DNA of 64,000 bases from Microbacterium mitrae (GCF_008017445.1 NZ_VRSW01000003.1:108279-172278), one strand, 5' to 3'. Shown: positions 24,241-33,402, numbered from the stretch's first letter. Notes: a model not told the origin generated them from the sequence alone. A program made the numbers and translations.

Positions 24241-24819
24241 ATGACTATCAACGCAAAACCAGCAACACGTCGCGCCGCACGCCTCGTCGCGCTGATCGCC
24301 CTCGGCGCTCTCGCGCTCACCGGATGCACCACCGCATCAACCGCCCCTGCCGACCGGCCGAGCGCCGCTGCGCCGGCCGCAACGGCCGCGGCTGATTCCG
24401 TTGCGGTGCACGACGCGTGGATCAAGGCGGTCGACTCCGGAATGACCGGTGCCTTCGGGCAGCTGGAGAACACCGGCACGGCCGATGTGACCGTGGTTTC
24501 GGTTTCAACCGAGATCTCCCACATGGTTGAGCTTCACGAGACCGTCGAAAACGAGGCGGGCGAAATGACCATGCGCGAGGTCGAGGACGGCTTCAACATC
24601 GCCGCGGGTGACACGCTTCTGCTCGAACCGGGCGCCAACCACATCATGCTGATGGGCATCGAGCAACCGCTCGTTGCCGGCGATGTGGTGAGCTTCACCG
24701 TGCTGTTCTCCGACGACTCCACGCTGACCTTCGAAGCACCGGTCAAGGACTACTCCGGCGCCAACGAGAACTACGAGGGCGCGGAGCACGGCGACGAGCA
24801 CGGCGAGATGGATCACTAA
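24241..24819 (+). CDS. PCuAC-type copper chaperone lipoprotein
   Basis: A 192-residue lipoprotein (lipobox ALTGC, Cys near 29) with a PCuAC domain that binds Cu(I) and is associated with delivering copper to cytochrome oxidase. The Cu motif is visible as ISHMVELH ... GEMTMRE ... ANHIMLMG, i.e. the H(M)x10Mx21HxM pattern. The C-terminus is His/Glu/Asp-rich (EGAEHGDEHGEMDH) and may add metal sites. GAAAGG precedes the ATG. The stop overlaps the next start (TAATG). Confidence 0.92.
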   Translation: MTINAKPATRRAARLVALIALGALALTGCTTASTAPADRPSAAAPAATAAADSVAVHDAWIKAVDSGMTGAFGQLENTGTADVTVVSVSTEISHMVELHETVENEAGEMTMREVEDGFNIAAGDTLLLEPGANHIMLMGIEQPLVAGDVVSFTVLFSDDSTLTFEAPVKDYSGANENYEGAEHGDEHGEMDH

Positions 24820-26039
24820 TGACGCGCTCCGATTCGGGTACCCAACGGCCTGGATCGACCCGGCGGCAGTTTCTCCTCGGAGGAGCTGTCGCCGGCGTCG
24901 CGGCAGCCGCAGCCGTCGGCATCGACCACGCCCTTGGTTCCGCCGCCACGCCATCGCCGCCGAAAGCAGGCGAGCCGGTCATTCATGGTGGCGAAACGGT
25001 CGCGTTTCACGGCAAACATCAGGCCGGTATCGCGACCGACGCGCAGGCGCACGGCACGTTCGTCGCGCTCGATCTGCGGCCAGAAACCGATCGTGATGGC
25101 CTGCGTCGCATGATGCGCATCCTCACCGATGACGCCGCCCGGCTCACGGCGGGGGAGTCTGCGCTGGCCGATTCCGAACCCGAGATGGCGACGACTCCGG
25201 CGCGGCTCACCATCACCTTTGGTTTCGGCCCCGGCCTCATCAGCCGTGCTGGTGGTTCCGGTGTCTCGCAGCTGCCCGCGTTTACCATCGACCGCTTACA
25301 GCCCGAGTTCAGCGAGGGCGATCTGCTGCTGCAAATCGCGGGCGATGACCCCACAACGGTCGCTCACGCCGCGCGCATGCTGCTCAAAGACACCCGCAGT
25401 TTCGCTACCGTTCGCTGGACTCAGCAGGGGTTTCGCCGCGCGTATGGCACCGAGGCGCCCGGAACCACTATGCGCAACCTGTTTGGGCAGGTGGACGGAA
25501 CCGCAAACCCGCGCCCCGGCACCGTCGACTTTGATGAGGTGGTGTGGCGCACGGACGGTTGGTTGGCTGGCGGAACCACGATGGTGATTCGCCGCATTCA
25601 GATGGATCTGGAGGGCTGGGATCGCGTTGATCGGGTGGGGCGCGACCAGTCGGTGGGTCGCAAGCTCAGCAACGGCGCGCCGCTGACCGGGGTCAACGAG
25701 CATGATGAGCCCGACTTCGCGGCGAAGAACGCGATCGGGTTTTCGGTGATTCCGGAGTTCTCGCACATGCGACGCTCGCGCTCTGACAACCCGCGCGAGC
25801 GCATCTTCCGACGCGCGTACAACTACGACGTACCGCCGGCGGCCGGCGAGATTTCTAACTCCGGGCTGATTTTCGCGGCGTTTCAGGCCGATGTTGAGGC
25901 GCAATACGTTCCGCTGCAGCGCCGGCTCGACGAGCTTGACCTGCTCAACGAGTGGACGGTTCCGATCGGGTCGGCGGTGTTCGCGATTCCGCCGGGGTGT
26001 CAACCCGGCGGCTACATCGGCGAGACTCTGCTCGGCTGA
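24819..26039 (+). CDS. efeB: Dye-decolorising peroxidase / deferrochelatase (EfeB type)
   Basis: A 406-residue heme peroxidase exported by Tat: the N-terminus has RRQFLLGG followed by a hydrophobic stretch. The DyP signature GxxDG is in FGQVDGTANPRPG, the proximal heme ligand is expected to be the His in EFSHMRR, and the catalytic Arg lies in the NPRERIFRRAYNY block. EfeB proteins oxidise substrates or release iron from heme. The ATG overlaps the PCuAC stop, so it is coupled to copper-chaperone expression. No EfeU/EfeO genes are adjacent. Confidence 0.93.
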   Translation: MTRSDSGTQRPGSTRRQFLLGGAVAGVAAAAAVGIDHALGSAATPSPPKAGEPVIHGGETVAFHGKHQAGIATDAQAHGTFVALDLRPETDRDGLRRMMRILTDDAARLTAGESALADSEPEMATTPARLTITFGFGPGLISRAGGSGVSQLPAFTIDRLQPEFSEGDLLLQIAGDDPTTVAHAARMLLKDTRSFATVRWTQQGFRRAYGTEAPGTTMRNLFGQVDGTANPRPGTVDFDEVVWRTDGWLAGGTTMVIRRIQMDLEGWDRVDRVGRDQSVGRKLSNGAPLTGVNEHDEPDFAAKNAIGFSVIPEFSHMRRSRSDNPRERIFRRAYNYDVPPAAGEISNSGLIFAAFQADVEAQYVPLQRRLDELDLLNEWTVPIGSAVFAIPPGCQPGGYIGETLLG

Positions 26040-26058
26040 TCTGGCTCTCGCTGCGTGA

Positions 26059-26095
26059 GCGTCAGTTGACCGTCTCTGAGGCGGTCAACTGACGC
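26059..26095. terminator. Bidirectional hairpin between efeB and baiN-like gene
   Basis: A perfect 14-bp stem (GCGTCAGTTGACCG / CGGTCAACTGACGC) with a 9-nt loop sits between two convergent genes. A T run is lacking, so termination is inferred. Confidence 0.7.
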
Positions 26096-26099
26096 GACG

Positions 26100-27368
26100 T
26101 TACGTGGCTGCTACAGCGCGACCAGCTACATATCCCGTCGTCCAACAAATCTGTAATGAATAGCCGCCGGAAGGGCGGTTAATGTCCAGCAGGTCACCGA
26201 CGACGAACAGGTTGTCGATCAATTTCGACCGCATGGACTTCGTGTCGATGTCTCGGAGATCGACACCGCCATCGGCTACCACAGCGCGGTCGAAACCCAT
26301 CAGGTGGCTAATGGTCAAGGGGATGGCCTTCACGAGTTTGACCAGCTTCTTGCGATCCTCTTTGCGCAAGCTATGGACTTTCATGTCTGTGTCCAGCGTG
26401 GGCAATAGCATTTTTGGCACGTGCCACACTCCGTTCGGCAACCACTCCTTCAACACCGTCTTCAGCGCCTTGTTCTTGTGGAGTTCCAGCAGCGCCATGA
26501 GCTCCTTATCGCAGGAGCCTTCGTCCAACTGCGGAAAGAGATCGATTTCAGCCGTCACTGCGCCCGATTCCAACAACTCTCCTACGCGGGCTGCGCTATT
26601 GAGAATGGTGGGGCCGGAGATGCCAAAGTGGGTAAACAGGATTCGACCCTGAGTCTTAAATTGACGCTTGCCGTCAAGCAGAAAGGTGACTCGGCCTTCG
26701 ACCGTTTTTCCGCCGAGTTGCGCTACCCACTTCTCCTTGGTTGCCAAGGGTACGATGCCCGGGCTCGGTTGCCGAACGGTGTGCCCCAGTGATCGTAGCC
26801 AGCCGAATCCGGCGCCGGTCGAGCCGGTTTCTGGTCTGGATAACCCGCCCGTCGCGAGGATGTACGATTCGGCTCGAAAATCGCCGCGCGTCGTACTAAC
26901 GGAGGCGATCCGGTTGTCTTTGCGGTTGAGTGAGGTGACTCCACAATCGAAGACAACGTCTACCCGAGCGCGCTTGAGCGCCCGCGAAAGTACGGCCGTG
27001 ACGTCACTGGCTTTCTGGCTCACCGGGAACGCTCGGTTGCGCGCTTCGACCTGCAGCGGGAGCCGCCTGTTTTCAAAGAAGGCAAATGTATCGCTCACAT
27101 CGAACTGGGAAAACGGGCTGTACAAGAAGTTCGCCGCTTTGCCGTAATGCGCCAAAAGAGTCCGTGTGTCGTACTCGGCATTGGTGATGTTGCATCGACC
27201 ACCGCCACTGATGTTCAGCTTGTTTCCCAACGAGCTGTTCTTTTCGAGAAGTCGTACCTTTTTGCCGCCGTCTGCTGCGACAACTGCTGCCATCATTCCG
27301 GCGGGTCCGCCACCGATAACCAGGACGTCATAGTGATCCGTTGGTGGATCGATCTCAAACGTGTTCAT
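26100..27368 (-). CDS. BaiN/RdsA-family NAD(P)/FAD-dependent oxidoreductase
   Basis: A 422-residue flavoprotein of the HI0933/BaiN group. FAD-binding GGGPAGMMAA occurs at about 19-28, then the family signature SGGGRCNITN, the middle ILATGGLSRPETGSTGAGFGW and a C-terminal DINRPSGGYSLQICWTTGYVAGRA. Members reduce C=C bonds in some substrates, but most are uncharacterised. Base composition is visibly lower in GC than the flanks (many AAA, TTT, GTT codons), and no GGAACC/GGTTCC hexamer occurs in it. Both point to horizontal acquisition. Confidence 0.9.
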   Translation of the reverse strand: MNTFEIDPPTDHYDVLVIGGGPAGMMAAVVAADGGKKVRLLEKNSSLGNKLNISGGGRCNITNAEYDTRTLLAHYGKAANFLYSPFSQFDVSDTFAFFENRRLPLQVEARNRAFPVSQKASDVTAVLSRALKRARVDVVFDCGVTSLNRKDNRIASVSTTRGDFRAESYILATGGLSRPETGSTGAGFGWLRSLGHTVRQPSPGIVPLATKEKWVAQLGGKTVEGRVTFLLDGKRQFKTQGRILFTHFGISGPTILNSAARVGELLESGAVTAEIDLFPQLDEGSCDKELMALLELHKNKALKTVLKEWLPNGVWHVPKMLLPTLDTDMKVHSLRKEDRKKLVKLVKAIPLTISHLMGFDRAVVADGGVDLRDIDTKSMRSKLIDNLFVVGDLLDINRPSGGYSLQICWTTGYVAGRAVAAT

Positions 27369-27500
27369 AAGTCAGAAACACTCCGGCGCAGCTGATGGGA
27401 TTCTCGGTGTCACGGTGTCACGGTGGCGCATGGCTCGACGGCCGAAGGCGCAAGATGGGGCAAACGGCCCCCCTCAGGATAGATGAAAGCGCGAGTGGAG

Positions 27501-27590
27501 CGAGACGGAACGGTCGAGCCGCCCTCAGTGCCGGACATCGCCGTCCTCAGCGCCGGACGTCTCCGTCCTCAGCGCCGGACGTCTCGGCAT
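27501..27590. repeat. Direct repeats CTCAGCGCCGGA-CGTC
   Basis: CCGTCCTCAGCGCCGGACGTCTC-like units (shown by position) recur two to three times in the 288-nt gap between the BaiN-like gene and the M18 peptidase. The gap holds no other feature. Confidence 0.5.
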
Positions 27591-27656
27591 ATGAGAGGCG
27601 GGGGCGTTGGCTACAGAGCCCGGACTACGATGGAAATGACGACCCGGAGGTTGAAT

Positions 27657-28946
27657 TTGTCTGTCACCGCTGATGCGATTTCACATGCCGAAGATCTTGC
27701 CGACTTTGTTGCGGCTTCACCCTCGAGCTACCACGCCGCCGAAGAGGTAGCGCGCCGGCTCGAAGCCGATGGCTTCACTCGCCTGGCTGAAGAAGATGTC
27801 TGGCCAGACCAGCGCGGAGGGCGCTTTGTCATCGTGCGCGATGGCGCGGCCATTGCGTGGGCCGTGCCAGCAAACGCCACGCCGGCAACGGCGAACCGCG
27901 TGTTCGGTGCTCACACCGATTCGCCCGGCTTCAAGCTCAAGCCCAAGCCGACCACCGGATCGCAGGGCTGGCTGCAGGCCGGAGTCGAGATTTACGGTGG
28001 CCCGTTGCTTGCCTCGTGGCTTGACCGCGAGCTGCGTCTGGCCGGTCGCCTCGCGATGAAAGACGGCTCGGTCGTGCTCGCCGCGACGGGCCCGTTGCTG
28101 CGGCTGCCGCAGCTGGCTATCCACCTGAACCGCGAGGTGAACGACCACCTGGCGCTAGAAAAGCAGGTCGAAACGCAGCCGGTGTGGGGTCTCGGCGACC
28201 CGACAGAAGCTGATTTGCTGGCCGAACTTGCTGATGCCGCGGGCGTCGACGCGGCCGATATTCGCGGGTTTGACGCCGTGGTCGCCGACAGTGCACGCGG
28301 CCAGGTGTTTGGCAAAGACAATGCCTTCTTCGCGAGTGGTCGCCTCGACGACCTCGCCTCGGTACACGCCGGTGTCGTTGCACTCGGCAACGCCGCGCGC
28401 GACGGGTTTGACGGTGACCACATCGCCGTACTTGCCGCTTTCGATCACGAAGAGATTGGTTCCGCCTCGCGCTCGGGAGCTGCCGGCCCGATTCTCGAAG
28501 ACGTGCTCGTGCGCATCTACGCGTCGCTCGGCGCCGATGACGCCCAGCGGCGCCAGGCGTTTGTGTCGTCGTGGTGCTTGTCGAGTGACGTTGGCCACTC
28601 GGTGCACCCCAACTTCGCTGGCAAGCACGATCCCGTCGTGAAGCCGCTGCTTGGTTCCGGCCCCATCCTTAAGATCAACGCCAACCAGCGGTACGCGACC
28701 GATGCGGTGGGTGCTGCGGCGTGGATCGCATGGTGCGAGAGTGTCGACGTGGCGCAGCAGGAGTTTGTTTCAAACAACTCGGTGCCGTGCGGCTCGACGA
28801 TCGGCCCGATCACGGCGACGCGCCTCGGATTGCGCACGGTCGATGTTGGCATTCCGATTCTGTCGATGCATTCGGCCCGCGAGCTGGCAGGAGTCAGTGA
28901 CCTCTACGACCTCTCGCGGGTCGCGGGAGCATTCTTCACCGACTAG
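27657..28946 (+). CDS. apeB: M18-family aminopeptidase
   Basis: A 429-residue di-zinc aminopeptidase (aspartyl aminopeptidase type) that trims acidic N-termini from cytosolic peptides. Metal and catalytic blocks: GAHTDSPGFKLKP, ASGRLDDLASVHAG, FDHEEIGSASRSGA, SSDVGHSVHPNF and the last His in ILSMHSARE. I choose a TTG at 27657 because CGGAGG lies 6 nt upstream and the family N-terminus (AEDLADFVAASPSSYHAAEE) follows immediately. ATGs at 27630 and 27636 are alternatives; the ORF's earlier part is repeat-derived. A terminator follows the gene. Confidence 0.92.
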   Translation: MSVTADAISHAEDLADFVAASPSSYHAAEEVARRLEADGFTRLAEEDVWPDQRGGRFVIVRDGAAIAWAVPANATPATANRVFGAHTDSPGFKLKPKPTTGSQGWLQAGVEIYGGPLLASWLDRELRLAGRLAMKDGSVVLAATGPLLRLPQLAIHLNREVNDHLALEKQVETQPVWGLGDPTEADLLAELADAAGVDAADIRGFDAVVADSARGQVFGKDNAFFASGRLDDLASVHAGVVALGNAARDGFDGDHIAVLAAFDHEEIGSASRSGAAGPILEDVLVRIYASLGADDAQRRQAFVSSWCLSSDVGHSVHPNFAGKHDPVVKPLLGSGPILKINANQRYATDAVGAAAWIAWCESVDVAQQEFVSNNSVPCGSTIGPITATRLGLRTVDVGIPILSMHSARELAGVSDLYDLSRVAGAFFTD

Positions 28947-28980
28947 GCAAACCGCGAGGTTCGCCGACTGAGCGGAGTGG

Positions 28981-29016
28981 AACGGGGTGTGTGCTCTGAT
29001 GCGCACACCCCGTTTT
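28981..29016 (+). terminator. Rho-independent terminator of the M18 gene
   Basis: 11-bp arms AACGGGGTGTG / CACACCCCGTT around a 12-nt partly paired loop, followed by TT and then CGCG. The T run is short. Confidence 0.75.
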
Positions 29017-29146
29017 CGCGCGCCGCGGCGGAACATCACATTTTTATATATTTGAGAAATATTCCGGGTTGGGGTGTTCCCTCGGCCCGCGTGCAGTGCC
29101 AAACTGAGCGTCATACCCTTTCAGTCACCGAGCCGATGGAGGCACC

Positions 29147-30616
29147 GTGTCTACTCAGAGCAGCGACGGCATCATGACAACGTCGACCCTGATCGAGCGC
29201 AATGGCATCGAGATCATCCCCGAGTCCGAGCGCACCGCGAAGCCGTCTGACCTGTTCTGGCCCTGGTTTGCCGCCAACGTTTCGGTGTTTGGCATGTCTT
29301 ATGGCTCATTCGTGCTGGGCTTTGGCATCTCGTTCTGGCAGGCGACCATCGTGTCGATCGTCGGCATTGTGCTCTCGTTCGTGCTCTGCGGTTTCATTGC
29401 GATCGCGGGCAAGCGCGGATCGGCGCCCACCATGGTGCTCTCGCGTGCGGCTTTCGGTGTTGAAGGCCAGAAGGTTCCCGGCATCATGAGCTGGATCGTG
29501 TCGATCGGCTGGGAGACCCTTCTCGCGATTCTCGCCGTTCTCGCCACTTCCACCGTGCTCACGCAACTCGGCATCGCCAACGAGTCCAACGACACCTTCA
29601 TCAAGATTCTGGCGACGGTCATCGTTGCCGCCCTCATCGTCACCGCGTCGGTGCTCGGCTATCACACCATCATGAAGCTGCAGGCGGTGCTCACCTGGGT
29701 GACCGGCATCATCACCGTGATCTACATCTTCTTGACGGTCGGCAAGATCGACTTCGAAGCCGTGATGGCGGTGCCAGCGGGAAGCATGACCGCCGTCATC
29801 GGTGCGCTCGTGATGGTGATGACCGGGTTCGGTCTCGGCTGGATCAACATTGCCGCCGACTGGTCGCGCTACCAGCGCCGCGACGCCAAAGACTCCAGCA
29901 TCGTGTTCTGGAACACCATCGGTGGTTCCGTCGCCAACATCATTCTGGTGACCTTTGGTCTGTTGCTTGCGGCCTCCGACCCCACACTCAACGCCGCAAT
30001 TGCCGCCGACCCGGTCGGCGCACTCGCCACAATTCTTCCGATCTGGGCGCTGATTCCGTTCTTGCTGACGGCCATCCTCGCGCTGGTCTCGGGTGCCGTG
30101 CTGGGCATCTACTCGTCTGGCCTCACGCTGCTGAGCCTCGGAATCAAGATCTCCCGGCCGAAGGCGGCCGCCATTGATGGCGTGATTCTGACCCTCGGAA
30201 CCATTTACGTCGTCTTCTTCGCGACGGACTTTCTCGGGCCGTTCCAGTCGTTCCTCATCACCCTGGGTGTTCCGCTCGCCGCATGGGCAGGCATCCTCAT
30301 TGCCGACATCTTTACCCGTCGTGCCGTGTACGACGAAGATGCGCTGTTCGATAAGAAGGGCATCTACGGCGCGTGGGACTGGGTTTCAGTTGGAACCCTC
30401 ATCGGCGCCACGATCATCGGCTGGGGTTTTGTGCAGAACAACTTCGCCGCAGACGCCGCGTGGAACAACTGGCAGGGCTATTTGCTCGGGCTGGTTGGTG
30501 GCAAGGAGGGCGAGTGGGGTTACGCCAACCTCGGCGTGCTGTTCGCCCTGGTGATTGGCTTCGTGGTGACCTTCATCTTCCGTCGCGGCGTGATTCGCCG
30601 GCAGGAGGCGGCATGA
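29147..30616 (+). CDS. NCS1-family cytosine/purine permease
   Basis: A 489-residue nucleobase:cation symporter-1 protein (CodB-like) with about twelve membrane helices. Typical segments are FWPWFAANVSVFGMSYGSFVLGFG, GKRGSAPTMVLSRAAFG and the FGLGWINIAADWSRYQRR block in the middle. It imports a nucleobase or a related ring compound. The GTG start has GGAGG at good spacing. It is translationally coupled to an isochorismatase-fold hydrolase, suggesting uptake followed by amide or ring-product hydrolysis; the substrate is not determinable. Confidence 0.92.
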   Translation: MSTQSSDGIMTTSTLIERNGIEIIPESERTAKPSDLFWPWFAANVSVFGMSYGSFVLGFGISFWQATIVSIVGIVLSFVLCGFIAIAGKRGSAPTMVLSRAAFGVEGQKVPGIMSWIVSIGWETLLAILAVLATSTVLTQLGIANESNDTFIKILATVIVAALIVTASVLGYHTIMKLQAVLTWVTGIITVIYIFLTVGKIDFEAVMAVPAGSMTAVIGALVMVMTGFGLGWINIAADWSRYQRRDAKDSSIVFWNTIGGSVANIILVTFGLLLAASDPTLNAAIAADPVGALATILPIWALIPFLLTAILALVSGAVLGIYSSGLTLLSLGIKISRPKAAAIDGVILTLGTIYVVFFATDFLGPFQSFLITLGVPLAAWAGILIADIFTRRAVYDEDALFDKKGIYGAWDWVSVGTLIGATIIGWGFVQNNFAADAAWNNWQGYLLGLVGGKEGEWGYANLGVLFALVIGFVVTFIFRRGVIRRQEAA

Positions 30617-31179
30617 CGGTGCGGGTCGATCACGACGCGTGGCTCGTTGTGATCGACCCGCAGGTCATTTTCGCGGCGCCGGAGTCGGAGTGGGCATCGC
30701 CCTTCTTTGACGAGGCTTTCGTGAACATTCGCGCGCTTGCCGAGCGGTTTGGGGAGCGCGTGATCGTGACGCGGTGGCTGCCGACCGCTGATCGATCCAC
30801 CTCGTGGGGTGAATACTTCGCGGCGTGGCCGTTTGCCGACAAACCGGCCGATGACCACCTCTACGACCTGGTGCCGGAGGCCGTGGGGTTAAGCGCGCTG
30901 CCAACCGTTGACCTGCCCACCTTTGGCAAGTGGGCCGAAGCGCTGACCGACATTACCGGCCCGGCGCCGCACTTGTTTGTGACCGGCGTTTCGACAGATT
31001 GTTGCGTGCTCTGCACCGTGCTTCCGGCTGCGGATGCCGGCGCGTGGGTCACGGTCGTCACCGACGCGTGTGCTGGTTCCACTGCCGAAAACCAGGCGGC
31101 CGCGCTTCACGTGATGGGGCTGTATCCGCCGCAAATCTCCCTAGCGACGACGGCTGAGATTGTCGGCGCGACTTCGTAG
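30613..31179 (+). CDS. Isochorismatase-fold cysteine hydrolase
   Basis: A 188-residue hydrolase of the isochorismatase/nicotinamidase family. The catalytic triad can be placed: Asp in VVIDPQVIF, Lys in FGKWAEAL and Cys in VTGVSTDCCVLCTV. It would cleave an amide or vinyl-ether. The ATG overlaps the permease stop (ATGA) with AGGAGG upstream, so it probably acts on the imported compound, for example a pyrimidine or purine breakdown product; that is inference. Confidence 0.9.
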   Translation: MTVRVDHDAWLVVIDPQVIFAAPESEWASPFFDEAFVNIRALAERFGERVIVTRWLPTADRSTSWGEYFAAWPFADKPADDHLYDLVPEAVGLSALPTVDLPTFGKWAEALTDITGPAPHLFVTGVSTDCCVLCTVLPAADAGAWVTVVTDACAGSTAENQAAALHVMGLYPPQISLATTAEIVGATS

Positions 31180-31182
31180 AAT
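31177..31182 (+). promoter_or_regulatory. -10 box TAGAAT (leaderless)
   Basis: TAGAAT overlaps the hydrolase stop codon and lies 6 nt before the ATG at 31189. Confidence 0.5.
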
Positions 31183-31188
31183 GTCGGC

Positions 31189-31716
31189 ATGGCTGTGAAC
31201 GCTGCGCTCACGGCGGCCGACGCCGCGCTCGATGAGCTGCGCGCCGACGCCGACTTTGCCTACGCTCAACACGGCGACGTGTACGCCGACAGCCTCATGC
31301 ACTACCACCAGCGACTGTCTGAGCTTCTCGCGACGGCATTTTCACTGGTTGCCGCGGGGCGTGATGTCACGATGAAAAAGCGTGACCGTGCCGCTCACGA
31401 GTTGCACGCTTCAGACATCGCCGACCACATCGTGCGGGATGTGGCTGCCGTTCGCGCCAACTTCGCTACCGTGCTCTCTCGTGGTTCCGTCTCCAAACCC
31501 GGTGCGCGCGGCGTTGTCGAGGCAGCGATCGGGCAGAGCCTGAATCGTGCGGAGATTTGGTGGGATGGCCGCGTGCGGTTGGGCAAGCTCACCACACCGG
31601 CCGTCGTCGCGCGTGACACCATCACGTATCGCCCGTTTCCGAAGTGGGTACCGTGGACCGCCGGCGGCGTCGCGGCCGGCGCAGTCGGGATTCAGGCGAT
31701 TTCGATGTTTCTGTGA
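31189..31716 (+). CDS. Hypothetical protein with C-terminal membrane helix (175 aa)
   Basis: Unrecognised. The N-terminal 60 residues are helical and acidic (ALDELRADADFAYAQHGDVY), followed by a basic segment (MKKRDRAAHELH). The C-terminus has a single hydrophobic helix (WVPWTAGGVAAGAVGIQAIS), so it may be tail-anchored. It begins 9 nt after the hydrolase gene yet has its own -10 box in the leaderless position. Context gives no function. Confidence 0.7.
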   Translation: MAVNAALTAADAALDELRADADFAYAQHGDVYADSLMHYHQRLSELLATAFSLVAAGRDVTMKKRDRAAHELHASDIADHIVRDVAAVRANFATVLSRGSVSKPGARGVVEAAIGQSLNRAEIWWDGRVRLGKLTTPAVVARDTITYRPFPKWVPWTAGGVAAGAVGIQAISMFL

Positions 31717-31740
31717 GGGCGTCGCGCGTGCTGAGGGCGC

Positions 31741-32163
31741 CTACGACTCGACGCGGATGGTTCCGTAGCTCGTGTCTTCTGCCATCACCTGGTTAAACGA
31801 ATCGGTGATGATGGTGCGCAGCACGTCGAGGTTGTTCTTGTCGAGGTTTTTCAGGTACAGGCACGACTTGCCGATCGTGTGCGGGCCAACCTGCGCGAGC
31901 TCGGCAACATGGTCGGCGGTGTCGAGCAGGTAGACGCTCATTGAGGCCGCGCGCGGGGAGAACGCGATGAGTGGCATGTCGCCCGAGGTACCCGTTGGGT
32001 ACTCGTAGTGGCATGAGCCGAACCCCACGATGGTGCCCCACATTTGCGGCTCGCGCCCCGAGATTTCGCGCATCATGTCGAGCAGGGTGAGCGCGTCACG
32101 CTGGCGAATTGCCGACGGAACGGCCGCGATGAACTCCTCGACGGAACCACCGGTGGGGTTCAT
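31741..32163 (-). CDS. DUF1801-domain protein
   Basis: A 140-residue protein of the DUF1801/YdhG-like family. The helical N-terminus VEEFIAAVPSAIRQRDALTLLDMM and the MWGTIVGFGSCHYEYPTG strand-loop match the family, as does FSPRAASMSVYLLD. The fold resembles iron-chaperone frataxin-like proteins (YdhG), but function is not established. It is coupled by a 4-nt ATGA overlap to the upstream DNA glycosylase, suggesting co-expression. Confidence 0.85.
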   Translation of the reverse strand: MNPTGGSVEEFIAAVPSAIRQRDALTLLDMMREISGREPQMWGTIVGFGSCHYEYPTGTSGDMPLIAFSPRAASMSVYLLDTADHVAELAQVGPHTIGKSCLYLKNLDKNNLDVLRTIITDSFNQVMAEDTSYGTIRVES

Positions 32164-32735
32164 GACTTCTGCTCCTTCGCGGCGGCCTTCATGGCACGCT
32201 TGTGCTCGCGCACCAAGGTGAGGGATTCGGGGCTGACGATGTCGGCAACGCTGCGGTAGGAGCCTTCGTCACCGTAGACGCCGGCGGCTTCGCGCCAGCC
32301 TGCGCCGGTGAACCCGTACTGCTTGCCGAGCAGCGCGAGAAAGATTTTTGCCTTCTGGTCGCCGAAGCCGGGGAGTGCCTTCAGGCGCTTGAGTACCTCG
32401 GCGCCGGTGGGGTTGCCGCGGGTCCAGATGGCGGCGGCGTCGCCGTCCCAGTCGGTGACGATGGTGTGACACAGCGCCTGCACGCGCGCGGCCATTGAAC
32501 CGGGAAAGCGGTGAACCGCGGGCGTTTCACTGAATGCCGCGGCGAACTTCTCGGGATCGTATGACGCGATGTGCTCGGCGGTGAGGGCGCCGGTGCGCTG
32601 CTCGATCTTCAGCGGACCGGTGAACGCCTGCTCCATCGCGATCTGCTGATCGAGCAGCATGCCGATCATCAGCGCGAGCGGGTTGTCTGACAGAAGTCGG
32701 TCGGCTGCCGCGTCGTCTGTGATGTGCAGGTCCAT
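32160..32735 (-). CDS. HhH-GPD-type DNA glycosylase
   Basis: A 191-residue protein of the helix-hairpin-helix base-excision superfamily. It has the family opening MIGMLLDQQIAMEQAFTGP and a hairpin RLKALPGFGDQKAKIFLALL, the usual GPG-like DNA-binding turn. The catalytic Asp of classical glycosylases is not obvious, which is common in this small actinobacterial subgroup. The Lys-rich C-terminus (HKRAMKAAAKEQKS) is likely DNA-binding. The start at 32735 is the first Met of the conserved domain; the much longer in-frame ORF is repeat DNA. Confidence 0.8.
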   Translation of the reverse strand: MDLHITDDAAADRLLSDNPLALMIGMLLDQQIAMEQAFTGPLKIEQRTGALTAEHIASYDPEKFAAAFSETPAVHRFPGSMAARVQALCHTIVTDWDGDAAAIWTRGNPTGAEVLKRLKALPGFGDQKAKIFLALLGKQYGFTGAGWREAAGVYGDEGSYRSVADIVSPESLTLVREHKRAMKAAAKEQKS

Positions 32736-32906
32736 GCGCACCAGTATCGCACCCGTCGCGTGCCATGGTTCCGCAACCCGCGCTCGCGGGTGCTGCGTGG
32801 TTCCGGTGTCTGTGCTGGTGCGGTGCTCGCGGGTGCTGCGTGGTTCCGTGACCTGCGCTCGAGGGTGCTGCGTGGTTCCGTGCGCGGGTATTGCGGCGAG
32901 TTTTTG

Positions 32907-32988
32907 CCCAAATGTCGGAGAACTTTGGGTGAGATGCGCGTGGGAGCGGTGCCATGCGGCGTGTCGGCACGATGCCTCCGACATTCGG
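32907..32988. repeat. 83-bp palindromic element, copy C (inverted)
   Basis: CCCAAATGTCGGAG at the left and CCTCCGACATTCGG at the right. The reverse complement of the core (GTGCCGACACGCC) matches the cores of copies A and B at 3747 and 4060, showing one family in both orientations. Confidence 0.65.
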
Positions 32989-33014
32989 CAACGGCCGGCG
33001 GGATCACGGCGCGC

Positions 33015-33402
33015 GCGGAACCACGGCATGTGTTCCGGAGCCGGGCGCGTGGAACCAGGGCCCGGGGTGCGGAACCAGGCCGCGGAATCGAGGCGCGTGG
33101 AACCAGGGCCCGGGGCGCGGAACCGCGGCGCGCCAGGGAAGGAGATTGCGCCGGGGGAAGGAGATTGTGGGGCTGGAGTCCTGCTGTGGGCGTAATCTCC
33201 TGCTGCCGCGTGCGGAACCATGGCATGTGTTCCGGAGCCGGGCGCGTGGAACCAGGGCCCGGGGCGCGGAACGAGGGCGCGGAATCGAGGTGCGCGGAAC
33301 CACGCCCGGGCGCGGAGCCGCGGCGCGCCAGGGAAGGAGATTGCGCCGGGGGAAGGAGATTGTGGGGCCGGAGTCCTGCTGTGGGCGCAATCTCCTACTC
33401 TC
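33015..33402. repeat. 197-bp tandem duplication
   Basis: Units 33015-33211 and 33212 to about 33402 are nearly identical. Both include GGCATGTGTTCCGGAGCC, several GGAACC motifs and an inverted pair GGAGATTGCGCC ... GGCG(C/T)AATCTCC that could form a large hairpin. Confidence 0.8.
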
